51,057 bases of DNA from Methylococcales bacterium. Lineage in GTDB: Bacteria > Pseudomonadota > Gammaproteobacteria > Methylococcales > Methylomonadaceae. The DNA is taken from assembly GCA_028688755.1 (NCBI GenBank), contig JAQTXN010000002.1:1-51057 (forward strand). Direction: 5' to 3'. The notes below the pieces were generated by a model, which worked only from the letters and a program-made list of their open reading frames with translations, was not told where the DNA came from and searched no databases. Position numbers and translations under genes: made by a program. This document shows positions 26,097 to 35,672 of the stretch, piece after piece. The stretch's first letter is position 1. Each line of letters opens with the position of its first letter.

Positions 26097-28916
26097 ATGG
26101 AAACTTTTATTGCAGGGCAACGCTGGATTAGCAACACAGAATCCGAATTGGGTTTAGGACTGATTGTTGAAAGTAGCTTTAATCGTGTCAGTGTTTTATT
26201 TCTAGCGTGTGACGAGAAGCGAATTTATGCCGCCGACAACGCGCCACTCACGCGCGTTAAATTTTCCATCGGCGACAACATTGAATCGGTTGATGACGAA
26301 AAATTAACGGTTTTAAAAATCACTGAAAACGCAGGTATTTTGACCTACATTTGCAAAAACGAAGATGGCGAAACGATTGAACTTGAAGAAATGGATTTAA
26401 GTCACCACAGCCAATTCAACAAACCACAAGACCGTTTATTCACAGGGCAAACTGACCCAAATGCGTGGTTTTCGTTGCGTTATGAAACGTGGCAACGTTT
26501 GCAACAACACGCAAAGTCGCCTGTAAAAGGTTTAATCGGTGTACGAGCCGCGTTAATTCCACATCAAATTTTTATTGCTCATGAAGCCGCAAATCGCGCT
26601 GCACCACGCATTATGCTAGCTGACGAAGTCGGATTAGGAAAAACGATTGAAGCAGGGTTAATCATTCATCATCGCTTAATTAACGGTTTGAGCAAACGCA
26701 TTTTGATTATCGTGCCAGAAAGTTTGTTGCATCAATGGCTGGTCGAAATGCTGCGCCGTTTTAATTTGAAATTCAGTATTTTTGATGAAATGCGTTGTTT
26801 AAGTGAAATTGGCGACGACGGTTTTGATGATGACGAAAAAGCCGATTTGTACAATCAAGCAAATCCGTTTTTATCTGAGCAATTGGTTCTGTGCAGCCAA
26901 TCGTTTTTTTCCCATTATCTAAACCGCCAAGAGCAAGCGTTAGATGCGGGTTGGGATATGGTAATTGTCGATGAAGCACATCATTTGGAATGGTCAGAAA
27001 CCGCGCCCAGCAGCGATTATTTATTTGTCGAGCAGCTTTCACAAATTTCACCTAGTTTAATTTTGCTCACAGCAACGCCTGAACAACTCGGCAAAGAAAG
27101 TCATTTCGCCCGTTTGCGATTGCTTGACCCAGACCGTTTTTATAGCTTTGCGGCATTTTTGGAAGAAGAAAAAACCTTTGAACCTGTGGCGAATGCGGCA
27201 AAATCATTACTTGCCGACAAACCATTGACTGAAGAAGAGCAACAAGCCTTAGCGACTTTGCTCAAAGATGACAATGTGTCGAAAACGTTGGCAAATTTGA
27301 ATGATGCGGAAAAATCGGCGGCAGCACGTCAAACGCTGATTAACATTTTGCTCGACCATCACGGAACAGGACGAATTTTGTTTCGGAATTCGCGCCAAAC
27401 TGTGCAAGGTTTTCCAGAGCGTGAATACTTCGGTTATCCGTTAAATGGTGCTGCGAACGAAACAGATTTACAAAATGACGCGCGTTTTTTATGGCTCGTC
27501 GAAAAAGTAAAACAACTCGCAGGTCAAAAAGCCTTGCTGATTTGCAAACACGCGCAAACCGCAATGGATTTAGAAGACACGTTGAAAATGAAAGTGGGCA
27601 TTTCATCTGCCGTGTTTCATGAACACATGACGATTATCGAACGTGACCGCGCGGCAGCGTATTTTGCCGATGAAGAAAGTAGCGCACGTTTGCTCATTTG
27701 CTCTGAAATCGGTAGTGAAGGGCGCAATTTTCAATTCTTGCAACATTTGATTTTATGGGACTTGCCGCAAAACCCTGATTTGTTGCAACAACGTATTGGG
27801 CGTTTAGACCGCATTGGGCAAAAACATGTGATTCAAATTCACGTCCCGTATTTAGAAAACACCGAGCAAGCGATTTTATATCGTTGGTACGATGAAGGCT
27901 TGAATGCGTTTCGGGCAAATAATTCTGCGGCACAACATGTTGCCGATGCGTTGTATGAAGAATTACAAACGCTTTTGGCAAATAACGATGCACAGGAAAT
28001 CGGCAAATTTATTGAAAAAACACATGTTTTAAGTGTTCAAATCGAAGCCGAATTGAATCACGGACGCGACCAGCTTTTAGAACTCAATTCGTGCCGCAAA
28101 GAAATTGCTGATAATTACATTGCTGAATTATCAGAATACGAAAACGAAGGCACGCTTTGGGATTATATGGAATCCGTGTTTGATTGTTACGGCGTGGATA
28201 CCGAAGAAATTTCGGACGTAACGCACATTTTGACTCCAAGCGAGCATTTGCGTTGCGAAACGTTTCCGTATTTGACCCACGAAGATGATTTGACGGTGAC
28301 GGTTTCCCGCGCTCAAGCCTTGGCGCGTGAAGAATTGCAATTCTTAACATGGGAACATCCGCTTGTTAGTGCGTCGATGGACATGGTTTTATCGAGCGAC
28401 ACAGGTAATGCCACGTTAAGTAGCGTCAAAAATCCTGATTTAAAAGCAGGGCAGTTTTTACTCGAATGTTTATTCGTGGTCGAACACAGCGCACCAGCAG
28501 AATTGCAAATCAACCGTTTTTTGCCACCGACACCGATTCGCGTGTTAATCAATCAATTGCAAAAGGATGTTACGGCAGAATTTTCACACGAAAGTTTGCC
28601 CGATTGTGGCGCGAATTTCGATAAACACGCGATTACCGTCTTTTTAAATAAACAACGAAATTTGATTATGAAATTGCTTGCTGTCGCCGAAACACAAGCA
28701 CAAATTCAAAAAGAGGCGATTTGCCAACAAGCTACGACGACGATGTTGGAATCACTAACCGCTGAAATTAAACGGTTAGCGCGTTTGCAAAAAGTAAATC
28801 CAAGCATTAAAAACGATGAAATTGAAGATTTGAAAGATAAAACGCTGTTGATTCACGAAAACATTGAACTTGCACAACTGCGTTTAGATGCCGTGCGCTT
28901 TGTGATTACCCGCTGA
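26097..28916 (+). CDS. rapA: RNA polymerase-associated ATPase RapA (HepA)
   Basis: A 939-residue Swi2/Snf2-type ATPase that recycles RNA polymerase after transcription. The N-terminal Tudor-like part (AGQRWISNTESELGLGLIV) is RapA-specific. Walker A is ADEVGLGKTIEAGL with Lys182; Walker B is D292-E-A-H295. The second RecA lobe has CSEIGSEGRNFQFLQHLIL and QQRIGRLDRIGQ (motif VI). The C-terminal region is also RapA-like. Length is close to E. coli RapA (968). Transcribed alone; grxD follows after 93 nt. Confidence 0.96.
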   Translation: METFIAGQRWISNTESELGLGLIVESSFNRVSVLFLACDEKRIYAADNAPLTRVKFSIGDNIESVDDEKLTVLKITENAGILTYICKNEDGETIELEEMDLSHHSQFNKPQDRLFTGQTDPNAWFSLRYETWQRLQQHAKSPVKGLIGVRAALIPHQIFIAHEAANRAAPRIMLADEVGLGKTIEAGLIIHHRLINGLSKRILIIVPESLLHQWLVEMLRRFNLKFSIFDEMRCLSEIGDDGFDDDEKADLYNQANPFLSEQLVLCSQSFFSHYLNRQEQALDAGWDMVIVDEAHHLEWSETAPSSDYLFVEQLSQISPSLILLTATPEQLGKESHFARLRLLDPDRFYSFAAFLEEEKTFEPVANAAKSLLADKPLTEEEQQALATLLKDDNVSKTLANLNDAEKSAAARQTLINILLDHHGTGRILFRNSRQTVQGFPEREYFGYPLNGAANETDLQNDARFLWLVEKVKQLAGQKALLICKHAQTAMDLEDTLKMKVGISSAVFHEHMTIIERDRAAAYFADEESSARLLICSEIGSEGRNFQFLQHLILWDLPQNPDLLQQRIGRLDRIGQKHVIQIHVPYLENTEQAILYRWYDEGLNAFRANNSAAQHVADALYEELQTLLANNDAQEIGKFIEKTHVLSVQIEAELNHGRDQLLELNSCRKEIADNYIAELSEYENEGTLWDYMESVFDCYGVDTEEISDVTHILTPSEHLRCETFPYLTHEDDLTVTVSRAQALAREELQFLTWEHPLVSASMDMVLSSDTGNATLSSVKNPDLKAGQFLLECLFVVEHSAPAELQINRFLPPTPIRVLINQLQKDVTAEFSHESLPDCGANFDKHAITVFLNKQRNLIMKLLAVAETQAQIQKEAICQQATTTMLESLTAEIKRLARLQKVNPSIKNDEIEDLKDKTLLIHENIELAQLRLDAVRFVITR

Positions 28917-29009
28917 TTTAAAAAATAAAAACAGATTTCGTTTCGTTACTTTTGACAATGTTGATAAAATCACTGGGTTTTTTACTTTACTTTTTATGGA
29001 ATTATTTTT

Positions 29010-29327
29010 ATGAGTGTTACCGTTCGTATTGAGCAATTATTACAATCCGCCCCTGTCCTTTTATTCATGAAAGGCTCGCCTGATTTCCCGCAATGTGGTT
29101 TTTCAGGGCAAGCTGTGCAAGTTTTAGACGCTTGCAACGCGCAATTTGTCCATTTCAACATTTTCGAAGACGAAGAAATTCGTGAAGGCTTGAAAAGTTA
29201 TTCAAATTGGCCAACCTACCCACAACTTTATATCAAAGGCGAGTTAATCGGCGGTTGTGACATCATGATTGATTTGTACAAAAAAGGGGAACTCGCGCAA
29301 CTTTTAGCGGCAGCAACTGAGGCATAA
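29010..29327 (+). CDS. grxD: Monothiol glutaredoxin GrxD
   Basis: A 105-residue CGFS-type glutaredoxin that carries [2Fe-2S] clusters with glutathione. LLFMKGSPDFPQCGFSGQ holds the ligand Cys29 in C-G-F-S; the WPTYPQLYIKGELIGGCD stretch carries the cis-Pro and glutathione site. Length is normal. efpL begins 3 nt after the stop, so they are cotranscribed. Confidence 0.95.
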   Translation: MSVTVRIEQLLQSAPVLLFMKGSPDFPQCGFSGQAVQVLDACNAQFVHFNIFEDEEIREGLKSYSNWPTYPQLYIKGELIGGCDIMIDLYKKGELAQLLAAATEA

Positions 29328-29330
29328 CCG

Positions 29331-29897
29331 ATGGCAAAAGCAGCAGATTTGAAACGCGGCATGGTTGTTGAAATCAACGGTGCGCCGCACATTGTGAAAA
29401 CGATAGACGTGAAAAGTCCCTCATCACGCGGTGCAACAACACTGTATAAAATTCGTTTCAACAACGTTCGCACAGGACAAAAACTCGACGAATCGTTAAA
29501 AGGCGATGACTTTTTCAAAGACGTTGATTTAGTTCGTGCAAAAGTGCAGTTTTCATACATCGACGACGGCAACTACGTTTTCATGAATAGCGAAGATTTT
29601 TCGCAATACACTTTGAGCAAAGAAGCGTTAGACGACCAAGTGGATTTTCTAACCGAAGGCTTAGAAGGCATCGTTGCATTGCTGGTTGATGATGAAATTT
29701 TAGGTATCGAATTACCTGCCGCAGTCGTTTTAGAAGTGTTAGAAACACCACCTGCCATTAAAGGTGCAACCGCAAGCTCTCGCACAAAACCTGCACGTTT
29801 AAGCACAGGTGCAGAAATTCAAGTCCCCGAATATCTCGAAACAGGCGAGTTGATTAAAGTCAACACGGAAACAGGCAAATTTATGTCGCGTGCCTAA
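29331..29897 (+). CDS. efpL: EF-P-like translation factor EfpL (YeiP)
   Basis: A 188-residue paralogue of elongation factor P with three beta-barrel domains. The domain I loop reads KSPSSRGATTLYKIR, with Arg33 at the tip where EF-P usually has a modified Lys or Arg; this loop is diagnostic of the YeiP/EfpL subfamily, which relieves ribosome stalling on polyproline and some other motifs. The C-terminal KVNTETGKFMSRA is conserved. Because it lacks the EF-P lysine context no modification enzyme is implied. It is squeezed between grxD and a TonB-dependent receptor. Confidence 0.93.
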   Translation: MAKAADLKRGMVVEINGAPHIVKTIDVKSPSSRGATTLYKIRFNNVRTGQKLDESLKGDDFFKDVDLVRAKVQFSYIDDGNYVFMNSEDFSQYTLSKEALDDQVDFLTEGLEGIVALLVDDEILGIELPAAVVLEVLETPPAIKGATASSRTKPARLSTGAEIQVPEYLETGELIKVNTETGKFMSRA

Positions 29898-29898
29898 C

Positions 29899-31743
29899 AT
29901 GTTAAAAAAACTTCTCCTTTGCTTTTTTGCGGCTTCTTCTGCTCAAGTATTAGCAGAGGAAATAGACGCTTTGCCACCGCTAACTATTTACAGCCAATCA
30001 AACGCAGAACTCGTTGAACCCGCGCGAATGCAAGATGAGTTTGACCGTGAAAAGTTGCAAGCGGCTGAAATGCCAGATTTAAATAATGTGCTTAAAAATC
30101 AAGCAGGTTTAGTGCTTACGCAAACGAATCCACAAATGATGGGTGGGTTTAGTTTGCGTGGCGCAAGCGGCGCAGGGCAGGGGCTTTTTACGTTAGATGG
30201 CGTGCCGTTATACGGCAGTTTAGCGGGACTTTTTACGTTAAGTCATTATCCCGCTGACGCACTGGGCAATGTCACGCTAACGCGCGGAGCGGGTGGTGAT
30301 AAACACGGTTCGCGTACACTTGGCGGGGGAATCCATTTGAAAACCCGCGAATTCCAAAGTGGTGATAATTTCTTCCATTTCGAAGGTGGAAGTTATGACA
30401 CATTGCGCGAAACCGCAGGCGGTGGAATTTCGACGGATGTAGGTGATTTTTCAGCGGTTGCAGGGCGAACTGATATTCTGAGCGGCATTTCACAAGCACG
30501 CGATGGCGTAGAACGTGATAATTATGACATGACGCACGCTTCGGGAAATTGGAAAAAGAATTTTGATCATGCCCATTTAAATGCTTCGTTATATTTTGTG
30601 CGTAGTGATGAAAATATGGATGGCCCTGCCATTTTACCGAATCGAACAGTAGGCTGGAGTGATGATAAAAAAGGGCAATTGCTTCAAGAAACATGGGTGT
30701 CTCAATTGCGCGGTGATTATGATTTAACCGATTATTGGAACAGTTCGCTTCAATTAGGCTTTACCCAAAATCGGCAAACATCGGAGGCCACGCTCATTAA
30801 ACCGTTCGAGCTAACGGCGCAACTTTTTATGGTGGACTGGAAAAATACGCATCGTCTACCGCTTGATGCCAAGAATAAAAACCAAGCCCAATTCACTTGG
30901 GGGGTAAATACGCAACATCAAAACACGCCAAATGTTGTAGGTTTTTCGCAAACAATCATTAGTCCAAATGTACGCGGCGAATTGGTGCTTGGCGCATGGG
31001 AACTTGCCGCCGAAGGGCGTTTTGACCATGGTGATGATTATGGCAATCATCAAGTTTTTGCTTTGAGCGCAAACAGAGCCGTCACAAGTACGCTTAATGT
31101 CTGGGCAAACGGCGGTACAGGCTATCGGCAACCAGGTTTGACCGAACTACTCAATCCTACTTATGGCGATAAAAATTTGCGTGGTGAAAGTAGTGCTGGT
31201 GGCGAAATAGGATTGACGTGGAAACCACTGCCCGAAAGCGAACTTAAAATCAGCGGCTATTATCAAAATTATCAAGATCTGATTGTGTTGCAATTAAATC
31301 CCAAGACAGGCGTGTCAAAAACCGCCAATGTCAATGAATCGGATGTTTTTGGCGCACAATTCCAAGCATCACATCACTGGTCAAAAATCTGGGAAACTGG
31401 CTTAAATTATGGTTACATGGATGCACGAAATGCCCAAACTCATTTAAAAATTGCCATCCGCCCTGAGCATCAAGGTGTTTTTTGGAATGAAATAAAATTG
31501 CTGGATCCGTTAAAGTTGCGCGTGGAATTGAATGCACGCAGCAGCTACTTTTTCGATGGGGCAAATACGCGACAATCGGATTCTGCGCCACGTTTCAATG
31601 CTTTGCTCAAATATCAGCTCACACCGAAAACCGAATTGTATTTGCGTGGTGAAAATCTCAATAATAATCGTAGTCCTGAACTGGGTGAACGCTTTAACTT
31701 CAATGGCACATCGGTTTATGCTGGTTTTCGCACAGGCTTTTAA
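29899..31743 (+). CDS. TonB-dependent outer-membrane receptor
   Basis: A 614-residue outer-membrane transporter. ATG 29899 starts a signal peptide (MLKKLLLCFFAASSAQVLAE), 1 nt after the efpL stop; a GTG three codons earlier is also possible. The plug domain is at residues about 45-150 (DLNNVLKNQAGLVLTQ, FSLRGASGAGQGLFTLDGVP) and the rest is a beta barrel ending in an aromatic residue (YAGFRTGF). A putative TonB box lies near PPLTIYSQS. Substrate is not evident: small receptor, no linked siderophore, cobalamin or haem genes. A downstream GGGC-arm hairpin could end transcription. Confidence 0.88.
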   Translation: MLKKLLLCFFAASSAQVLAEEIDALPPLTIYSQSNAELVEPARMQDEFDREKLQAAEMPDLNNVLKNQAGLVLTQTNPQMMGGFSLRGASGAGQGLFTLDGVPLYGSLAGLFTLSHYPADALGNVTLTRGAGGDKHGSRTLGGGIHLKTREFQSGDNFFHFEGGSYDTLRETAGGGISTDVGDFSAVAGRTDILSGISQARDGVERDNYDMTHASGNWKKNFDHAHLNASLYFVRSDENMDGPAILPNRTVGWSDDKKGQLLQETWVSQLRGDYDLTDYWNSSLQLGFTQNRQTSEATLIKPFELTAQLFMVDWKNTHRLPLDAKNKNQAQFTWGVNTQHQNTPNVVGFSQTIISPNVRGELVLGAWELAAEGRFDHGDDYGNHQVFALSANRAVTSTLNVWANGGTGYRQPGLTELLNPTYGDKNLRGESSAGGEIGLTWKPLPESELKISGYYQNYQDLIVLQLNPKTGVSKTANVNESDVFGAQFQASHHWSKIWETGLNYGYMDARNAQTHLKIAIRPEHQGVFWNEIKLLDPLKLRVELNARSSYFFDGANTRQSDSAPRFNALLKYQLTPKTELYLRGENLNNNRSPELGERFNFNGTSVYAGFRTGF

Positions 31744-31752
31744 ACTTCATTA

Positions 31753-31771
31753 GGGCGTATTGCGTACGCCC
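31753..31771. repeat. GGGCGTA palindrome after the TonB receptor
   Basis: GGGCGTA-TTGCG-TACGCCC, 7-bp perfect arms with a 5-nt loop, begins 10 nt after the receptor stop. No T-run follows. It resembles the other GGGC-arm palindromes at 39903 and 42574, so it may be a dispersed REP-like element serving as a 3' end structure. The rest of the gap to 31920 holds only a weak CGTTTT/AAAACG hairpin (31801-31820). Confidence 0.55.
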
Positions 31772-31920
31772 ACAACACGATAACACCGTCATCATCAGTT
31801 CGTTTTTTAATCCGAAAACGGCTAAACTCCGCATAAAACTACTCAATCCCATTTGTTTGTAAAACAACAAGCATGGTTTTGTGAAAAACCGATAAATCCT
31901 AAAAGACTGGTGAGTACGTT

Positions 31921-33792
31921 GTGTCATTATGTAAATGTGAAAGAGCATTAAATTTCAGCCTTATTTTGAGTCTGATTTTTAGCATTTTTTTTGTGCTGCC
32001 CGTTTTTGCCACAGGAAACGGGCTAGATATGAGTGAACTTGGGCAAACGCCAGTTTCTCTCACGCCTTACTTTTCAATTTTTAATGATGAAAGTGCCACG
32101 CTTTCACTACAAGATATTCAAACAAGTGACATTGCCAATCGTTTTTTTTGCGAACAAAAAAACGCCGAAGCGATAAATTTCGGTTATTCAGAAACGGCAC
32201 ATTGGCTACGTTTTTCGCTACAAAATTCGAGCAATCAGCCAATTGAGCGAATGCTCGAAATTAGTGAAGCGCGGCTTTCCAATGTGCAGTTTTTTCAGCC
32301 TGATGTCCAAAATAATTATTCGAGCATTACAACAGGGCTAGCGTTTCCTTTTTCAACTCGTGCGTATAAAAATCGTTATTTGGTTTTTCCCATCACGTTG
32401 CCAGCAAATTCTAAGCAAACGTATTTTTTAAGAATTAAAGGGAAAACCGCAACTATCGTTCCCGCAAAATTATGGACAACGCAAGCCTTTAAAATTCACG
32501 AACGCAAAGATTATCTGATTCAAGCTTGGTACTTTGGCATGGTCAGTGCGATGGTGTTGTTTAACTTATTGTTGTTCTTGTTATTGCGTGACAGCGTTTA
32601 TGTATTTTATGCCATGTCTAGTTTGAGTATTTCGCTTGTGATAGCAGCTATCAATGGCTTATTCAAAGAATTTATTGCGCCTGAATCGCTATTTTGGGCA
32701 GATAAAACGGTGCCTTATGTAACAGGTATCGCGACCATCGCCTTTTTACTTTTTATGCGTTCGATGTTGGGCATCAAAGTCACAGAACCCAAATTTGATA
32801 AAATTGTTCAATTCATCATTGGCATTTATGTCTTAATTTTATTGGCATTAACGCTTGTTCCTCTTCTTGTCCCTGTGCATTTATTGGTTGTCATTTATTT
32901 AATTCCACCGCTCATAGTGTTTGTTATTTGCATCCGTTGCATTTTTAAACGTCAGCGAAATGCTTATTTCTTTTCCATTGCTTTTTTCATATTTTTGCTG
33001 AGTACAATCGTCGTACAACTACGAAGCACGGGGTTTTTACCGACAAATTTTTTTACTATTTACGGTGTACAAATCGGTTCTGCACTTGAAGTGCAACTCA
33101 TGGCAATTGCGCTTGCAGATCGCTTTAACGTCTTTCGAAAAGAAAAAGAAAATGCCCAAAAGCAATTACTTCAAGCACAACAACGCATTATGAAAAATTT
33201 ACGCGAATCGGAAGTCATGCTCGAAGAACGTGTCGCACAACGCACGAAAGAATTAGAAATTGCAAACCAAAAACTTGCCGCATTAAGCATTACGGATGGT
33301 TTGACAGGCATTGCAAATCGTCGCCATTTTGACAATGTACTTGCCGTTGAATGGGAACGCGCGAGCAGACAAAATCAGCCATTAGCACTTGGGTTACTCG
33401 ATGTAGATTGGTTCAAAAAATATAATGATTTTTATGGGCATCAGATGGGCGATGAATGTTTAAAAATGGTCGCAAATGTTTTAAACGAAACCATTTGCCG
33501 TACAGGTGATTTGGTAGCGCGTTATGGCGGGGAAGAATTTGTCTTTATTGCGCCTGCCACGGATAGTGAGACGGCATTAAAATTAGCCCAAAAAATTTGT
33601 TATGAATTTGAAAAACGCGCCTTACCACATGAATTATCCGATTTTGATTTTGTCAGCGTAAGTATTGGCGTGGCGGCAATTATCCCGACAGAACAATTAA
33701 AACCGCAAAACTTGATACAAATCGCCGACGAAGCACTTTATCGCGCAAAAAAAGAAGGACGTAATCGAGCTATAATGCCAAACATTATTTAA
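31921..33792 (+). CDS. 7TMR-DISM receptor diguanylate cyclase (paralogue 1)
   Basis: A 623-residue membrane sensor. Signal segment (about 12-31), periplasmic 7TMR-DISMED2 jelly-roll domain (about 40-185), seven membrane helices (about 200-400), a coiled coil (NLRESEVMLEERVAQRTKEL) and a GGDEF domain (about 455-620). The active site is GGEEF at 536-540, with LDVDWFKKYNDFYGHQMGDE upstream; an I-site RTGD is at 527-530, so product inhibition is likely. The start is GTG 31921, with GGTGAG about 8 nt upstream; the only near ATG is out of frame. First of three tandem paralogues. Confidence 0.88.
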   Translation: MSLCKCERALNFSLILSLIFSIFFVLPVFATGNGLDMSELGQTPVSLTPYFSIFNDESATLSLQDIQTSDIANRFFCEQKNAEAINFGYSETAHWLRFSLQNSSNQPIERMLEISEARLSNVQFFQPDVQNNYSSITTGLAFPFSTRAYKNRYLVFPITLPANSKQTYFLRIKGKTATIVPAKLWTTQAFKIHERKDYLIQAWYFGMVSAMVLFNLLLFLLLRDSVYVFYAMSSLSISLVIAAINGLFKEFIAPESLFWADKTVPYVTGIATIAFLLFMRSMLGIKVTEPKFDKIVQFIIGIYVLILLALTLVPLLVPVHLLVVIYLIPPLIVFVICIRCIFKRQRNAYFFSIAFFIFLLSTIVVQLRSTGFLPTNFFTIYGVQIGSALEVQLMAIALADRFNVFRKEKENAQKQLLQAQQRIMKNLRESEVMLEERVAQRTKELEIANQKLAALSITDGLTGIANRRHFDNVLAVEWERASRQNQPLALGLLDVDWFKKYNDFYGHQMGDECLKMVANVLNETICRTGDLVARYGGEEFVFIAPATDSETALKLAQKICYEFEKRALPHELSDFDFVSVSIGVAAIIPTEQLKPQNLIQIADEALYRAKKEGRNRAIMPNII

Positions 33793-33813
33793 CGGGTTCG
33801 TCTTTAAATTTCT

Positions 33814-35670
33814 ATGCACATTGCGAAAATATCACTGGTAGCCATACGTTCAATAGCGCACTGTTTTATTCTAAATTTTGTTTTGAATATGTTATTTGCG
33901 ACTGCCGTTTTCGCGATGGAAAATGTTTTAGATGTCAGCGAATTGAACCAAGATGCTGTTTCGCTCACCCAATACTTTTCCGTTTTAGAAGATTCAACAG
34001 CCGCTCTCACGCTTGCCGATTTGCAATTACCTGAAAATAGCCGTCGTTTCCAAACAAATTTGTCGCCTAGCGCAGCCTTGAATTATGGTTACACAACGTC
34101 TGCATATTGGTTACGATTGGCGTTGAAAAACAGCAGCGATAAACCGATTGAGCGAATGCTTGAAATGACTCAACCACTATTAGAAAGTCTTGATTTTTAC
34201 TATCCCACCGAGCATTTTGGCTACCAAGCAATCGAAACAGGCTATTCAAAACCCTTTGCAAACCGTCCACATAAAAGCCGTAATTTTGTATTCCCGATTT
34301 TGATACCCGCTAACAGTGATTACGTTGTTTTTCTGCGTTTTGAAACGCCTAATAGCATTATTATCCCTTCTCATTTGTGGGAACCGAAAGCCTTTTATGC
34401 ACACGAACGTGGCGACTACGTTATTCAATCCTTGTATTACGGCATCATGTTAGCAATGGTGATTATTAACTTTTTGTTATATCTGAATCTCAAGGACATC
34501 AATTATTTATTATTCACACTGTCTGTGATTTTTGGTGTTTTATCCCATATTTGTTTATCTGGCATCGGCAGTGAATTTGTTTTCGGCGATAATCCTTTTT
34601 TAGCAAAGTCAGGAACGGGCATTAGTGTCTCGTTATCTTTTATCATGCTGTTGCTGTTTGCTCGGCGAATGCTAGACACAGAAACGCTGATGCCTAAACT
34701 CGATAATTGCATTAAGTTCTTTATTGGGATGTTTTTAATTTGTGTGATTTTTTTCATTATCTCATTTCAAACTGTGGCCAAATTTGCGGCTCTTTTTCAA
34801 CTCACGACAACATTTCTCTTGTTAATTATTCCGCTCATTTGTGCGTTGAAAGGTCAGCGCGGTGCTTATTTTTTTCTTGGGACTTTTGCAACACTGAGTA
34901 TTTTTCTCGTATTACGATTTTTAGCTTTATTTAACGTCTTATCTATTAGTCCTTTGTTTGAATATGGCACGCTAATTGGTCAAGAAGTCGAAGTTTTTAT
35001 GCTGTCGTTTGCGTTAGCGGATCGTTATAAATCGATTCATTTAGAAAAAGAAAATGCTCAACAACTGCTTGTTGAAAATTTGAAAAACTCAGAACATGTT
35101 TTAGAAATGCGCGTGCAAGAGCGAACGACTGAATTAGAAATCGCCAATCGAAAATTAAAAGCCCTTAGTAGAACCGATGGTTTAACAGGCATTGCGAATC
35201 GGCGCAATTTTGATGAAACGTTAATTGAGGAATGGCAACGCGCTAAATCGAGCAAACAATCACTCGCTCTCATGTTGCTTGATGTGGATTGGTTTAAAAA
35301 ATACAACGATTTTTACGGACATCAAATGGGGGATGAATGTTTAAAAGCTGTCGCTCAGATTTTGAAAGATAATTTATCTCACAAAGGTGATTTAGTGGCG
35401 CGTTATGGCGGGGAAGAATTTGTATTTTTAATGCCTGAAACCCGTAGTGATGAAGCATTTAATGTAGCTCAAAAAATTTGCACAACTTTTCAAGTATTAG
35501 CCATGCCACATAGCGTGTCAGATTTTGGTTATGTAAGTGTAAGTATTGGCGTTGCAGTAATAACGCCGACAGAAAATGTTACACCGCATAATTTGATTCA
35601 AGTCGCTGATGAAGCCCTTTACCTCGCTAAAAATCAAGGACGAAATCGTGCCATTCTGGCAATGAATTAA
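33814..35670 (+). CDS. 7TMR-DISM receptor diguanylate cyclase (paralogue 2)
   Basis: A 618-residue paralogue of the preceding gene, 21 nt downstream, with the same order: signal segment, DISMED2 domain (LDVSELNQDAVSLTQYFSVL), 7TM region, coiled coil, GGDEF. The active site GGEEF is at 532-536 and substrate residues are kept. The inhibitory I-site position reads HKGD (523-526), so the Arg of RxxD is replaced by His and feedback inhibition by c-di-GMP is probably weak or lost. The membrane region has diverged more than the cyclase domain, as expected if input or partner specificity was changing. Confidence 0.88.
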   Translation: MHIAKISLVAIRSIAHCFILNFVLNMLFATAVFAMENVLDVSELNQDAVSLTQYFSVLEDSTAALTLADLQLPENSRRFQTNLSPSAALNYGYTTSAYWLRLALKNSSDKPIERMLEMTQPLLESLDFYYPTEHFGYQAIETGYSKPFANRPHKSRNFVFPILIPANSDYVVFLRFETPNSIIIPSHLWEPKAFYAHERGDYVIQSLYYGIMLAMVIINFLLYLNLKDINYLLFTLSVIFGVLSHICLSGIGSEFVFGDNPFLAKSGTGISVSLSFIMLLLFARRMLDTETLMPKLDNCIKFFIGMFLICVIFFIISFQTVAKFAALFQLTTTFLLLIIPLICALKGQRGAYFFLGTFATLSIFLVLRFLALFNVLSISPLFEYGTLIGQEVEVFMLSFALADRYKSIHLEKENAQQLLVENLKNSEHVLEMRVQERTTELEIANRKLKALSRTDGLTGIANRRNFDETLIEEWQRAKSSKQSLALMLLDVDWFKKYNDFYGHQMGDECLKAVAQILKDNLSHKGDLVARYGGEEFVFLMPETRSDEAFNVAQKICTTFQVLAMPHSVSDFGYVSVSIGVAVITPTENVTPHNLIQVADEALYLAKNQGRNRAILAMN

Positions 35671-35672
35671 CG

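Noticed and set aside
31744..31920. Possible c-di-GMP riboswitch before the first diguanylate cyclase
   Set aside because: No GEMM-like conserved core or tetraloop-receptor pair could be recognised; only short palindromes are present.
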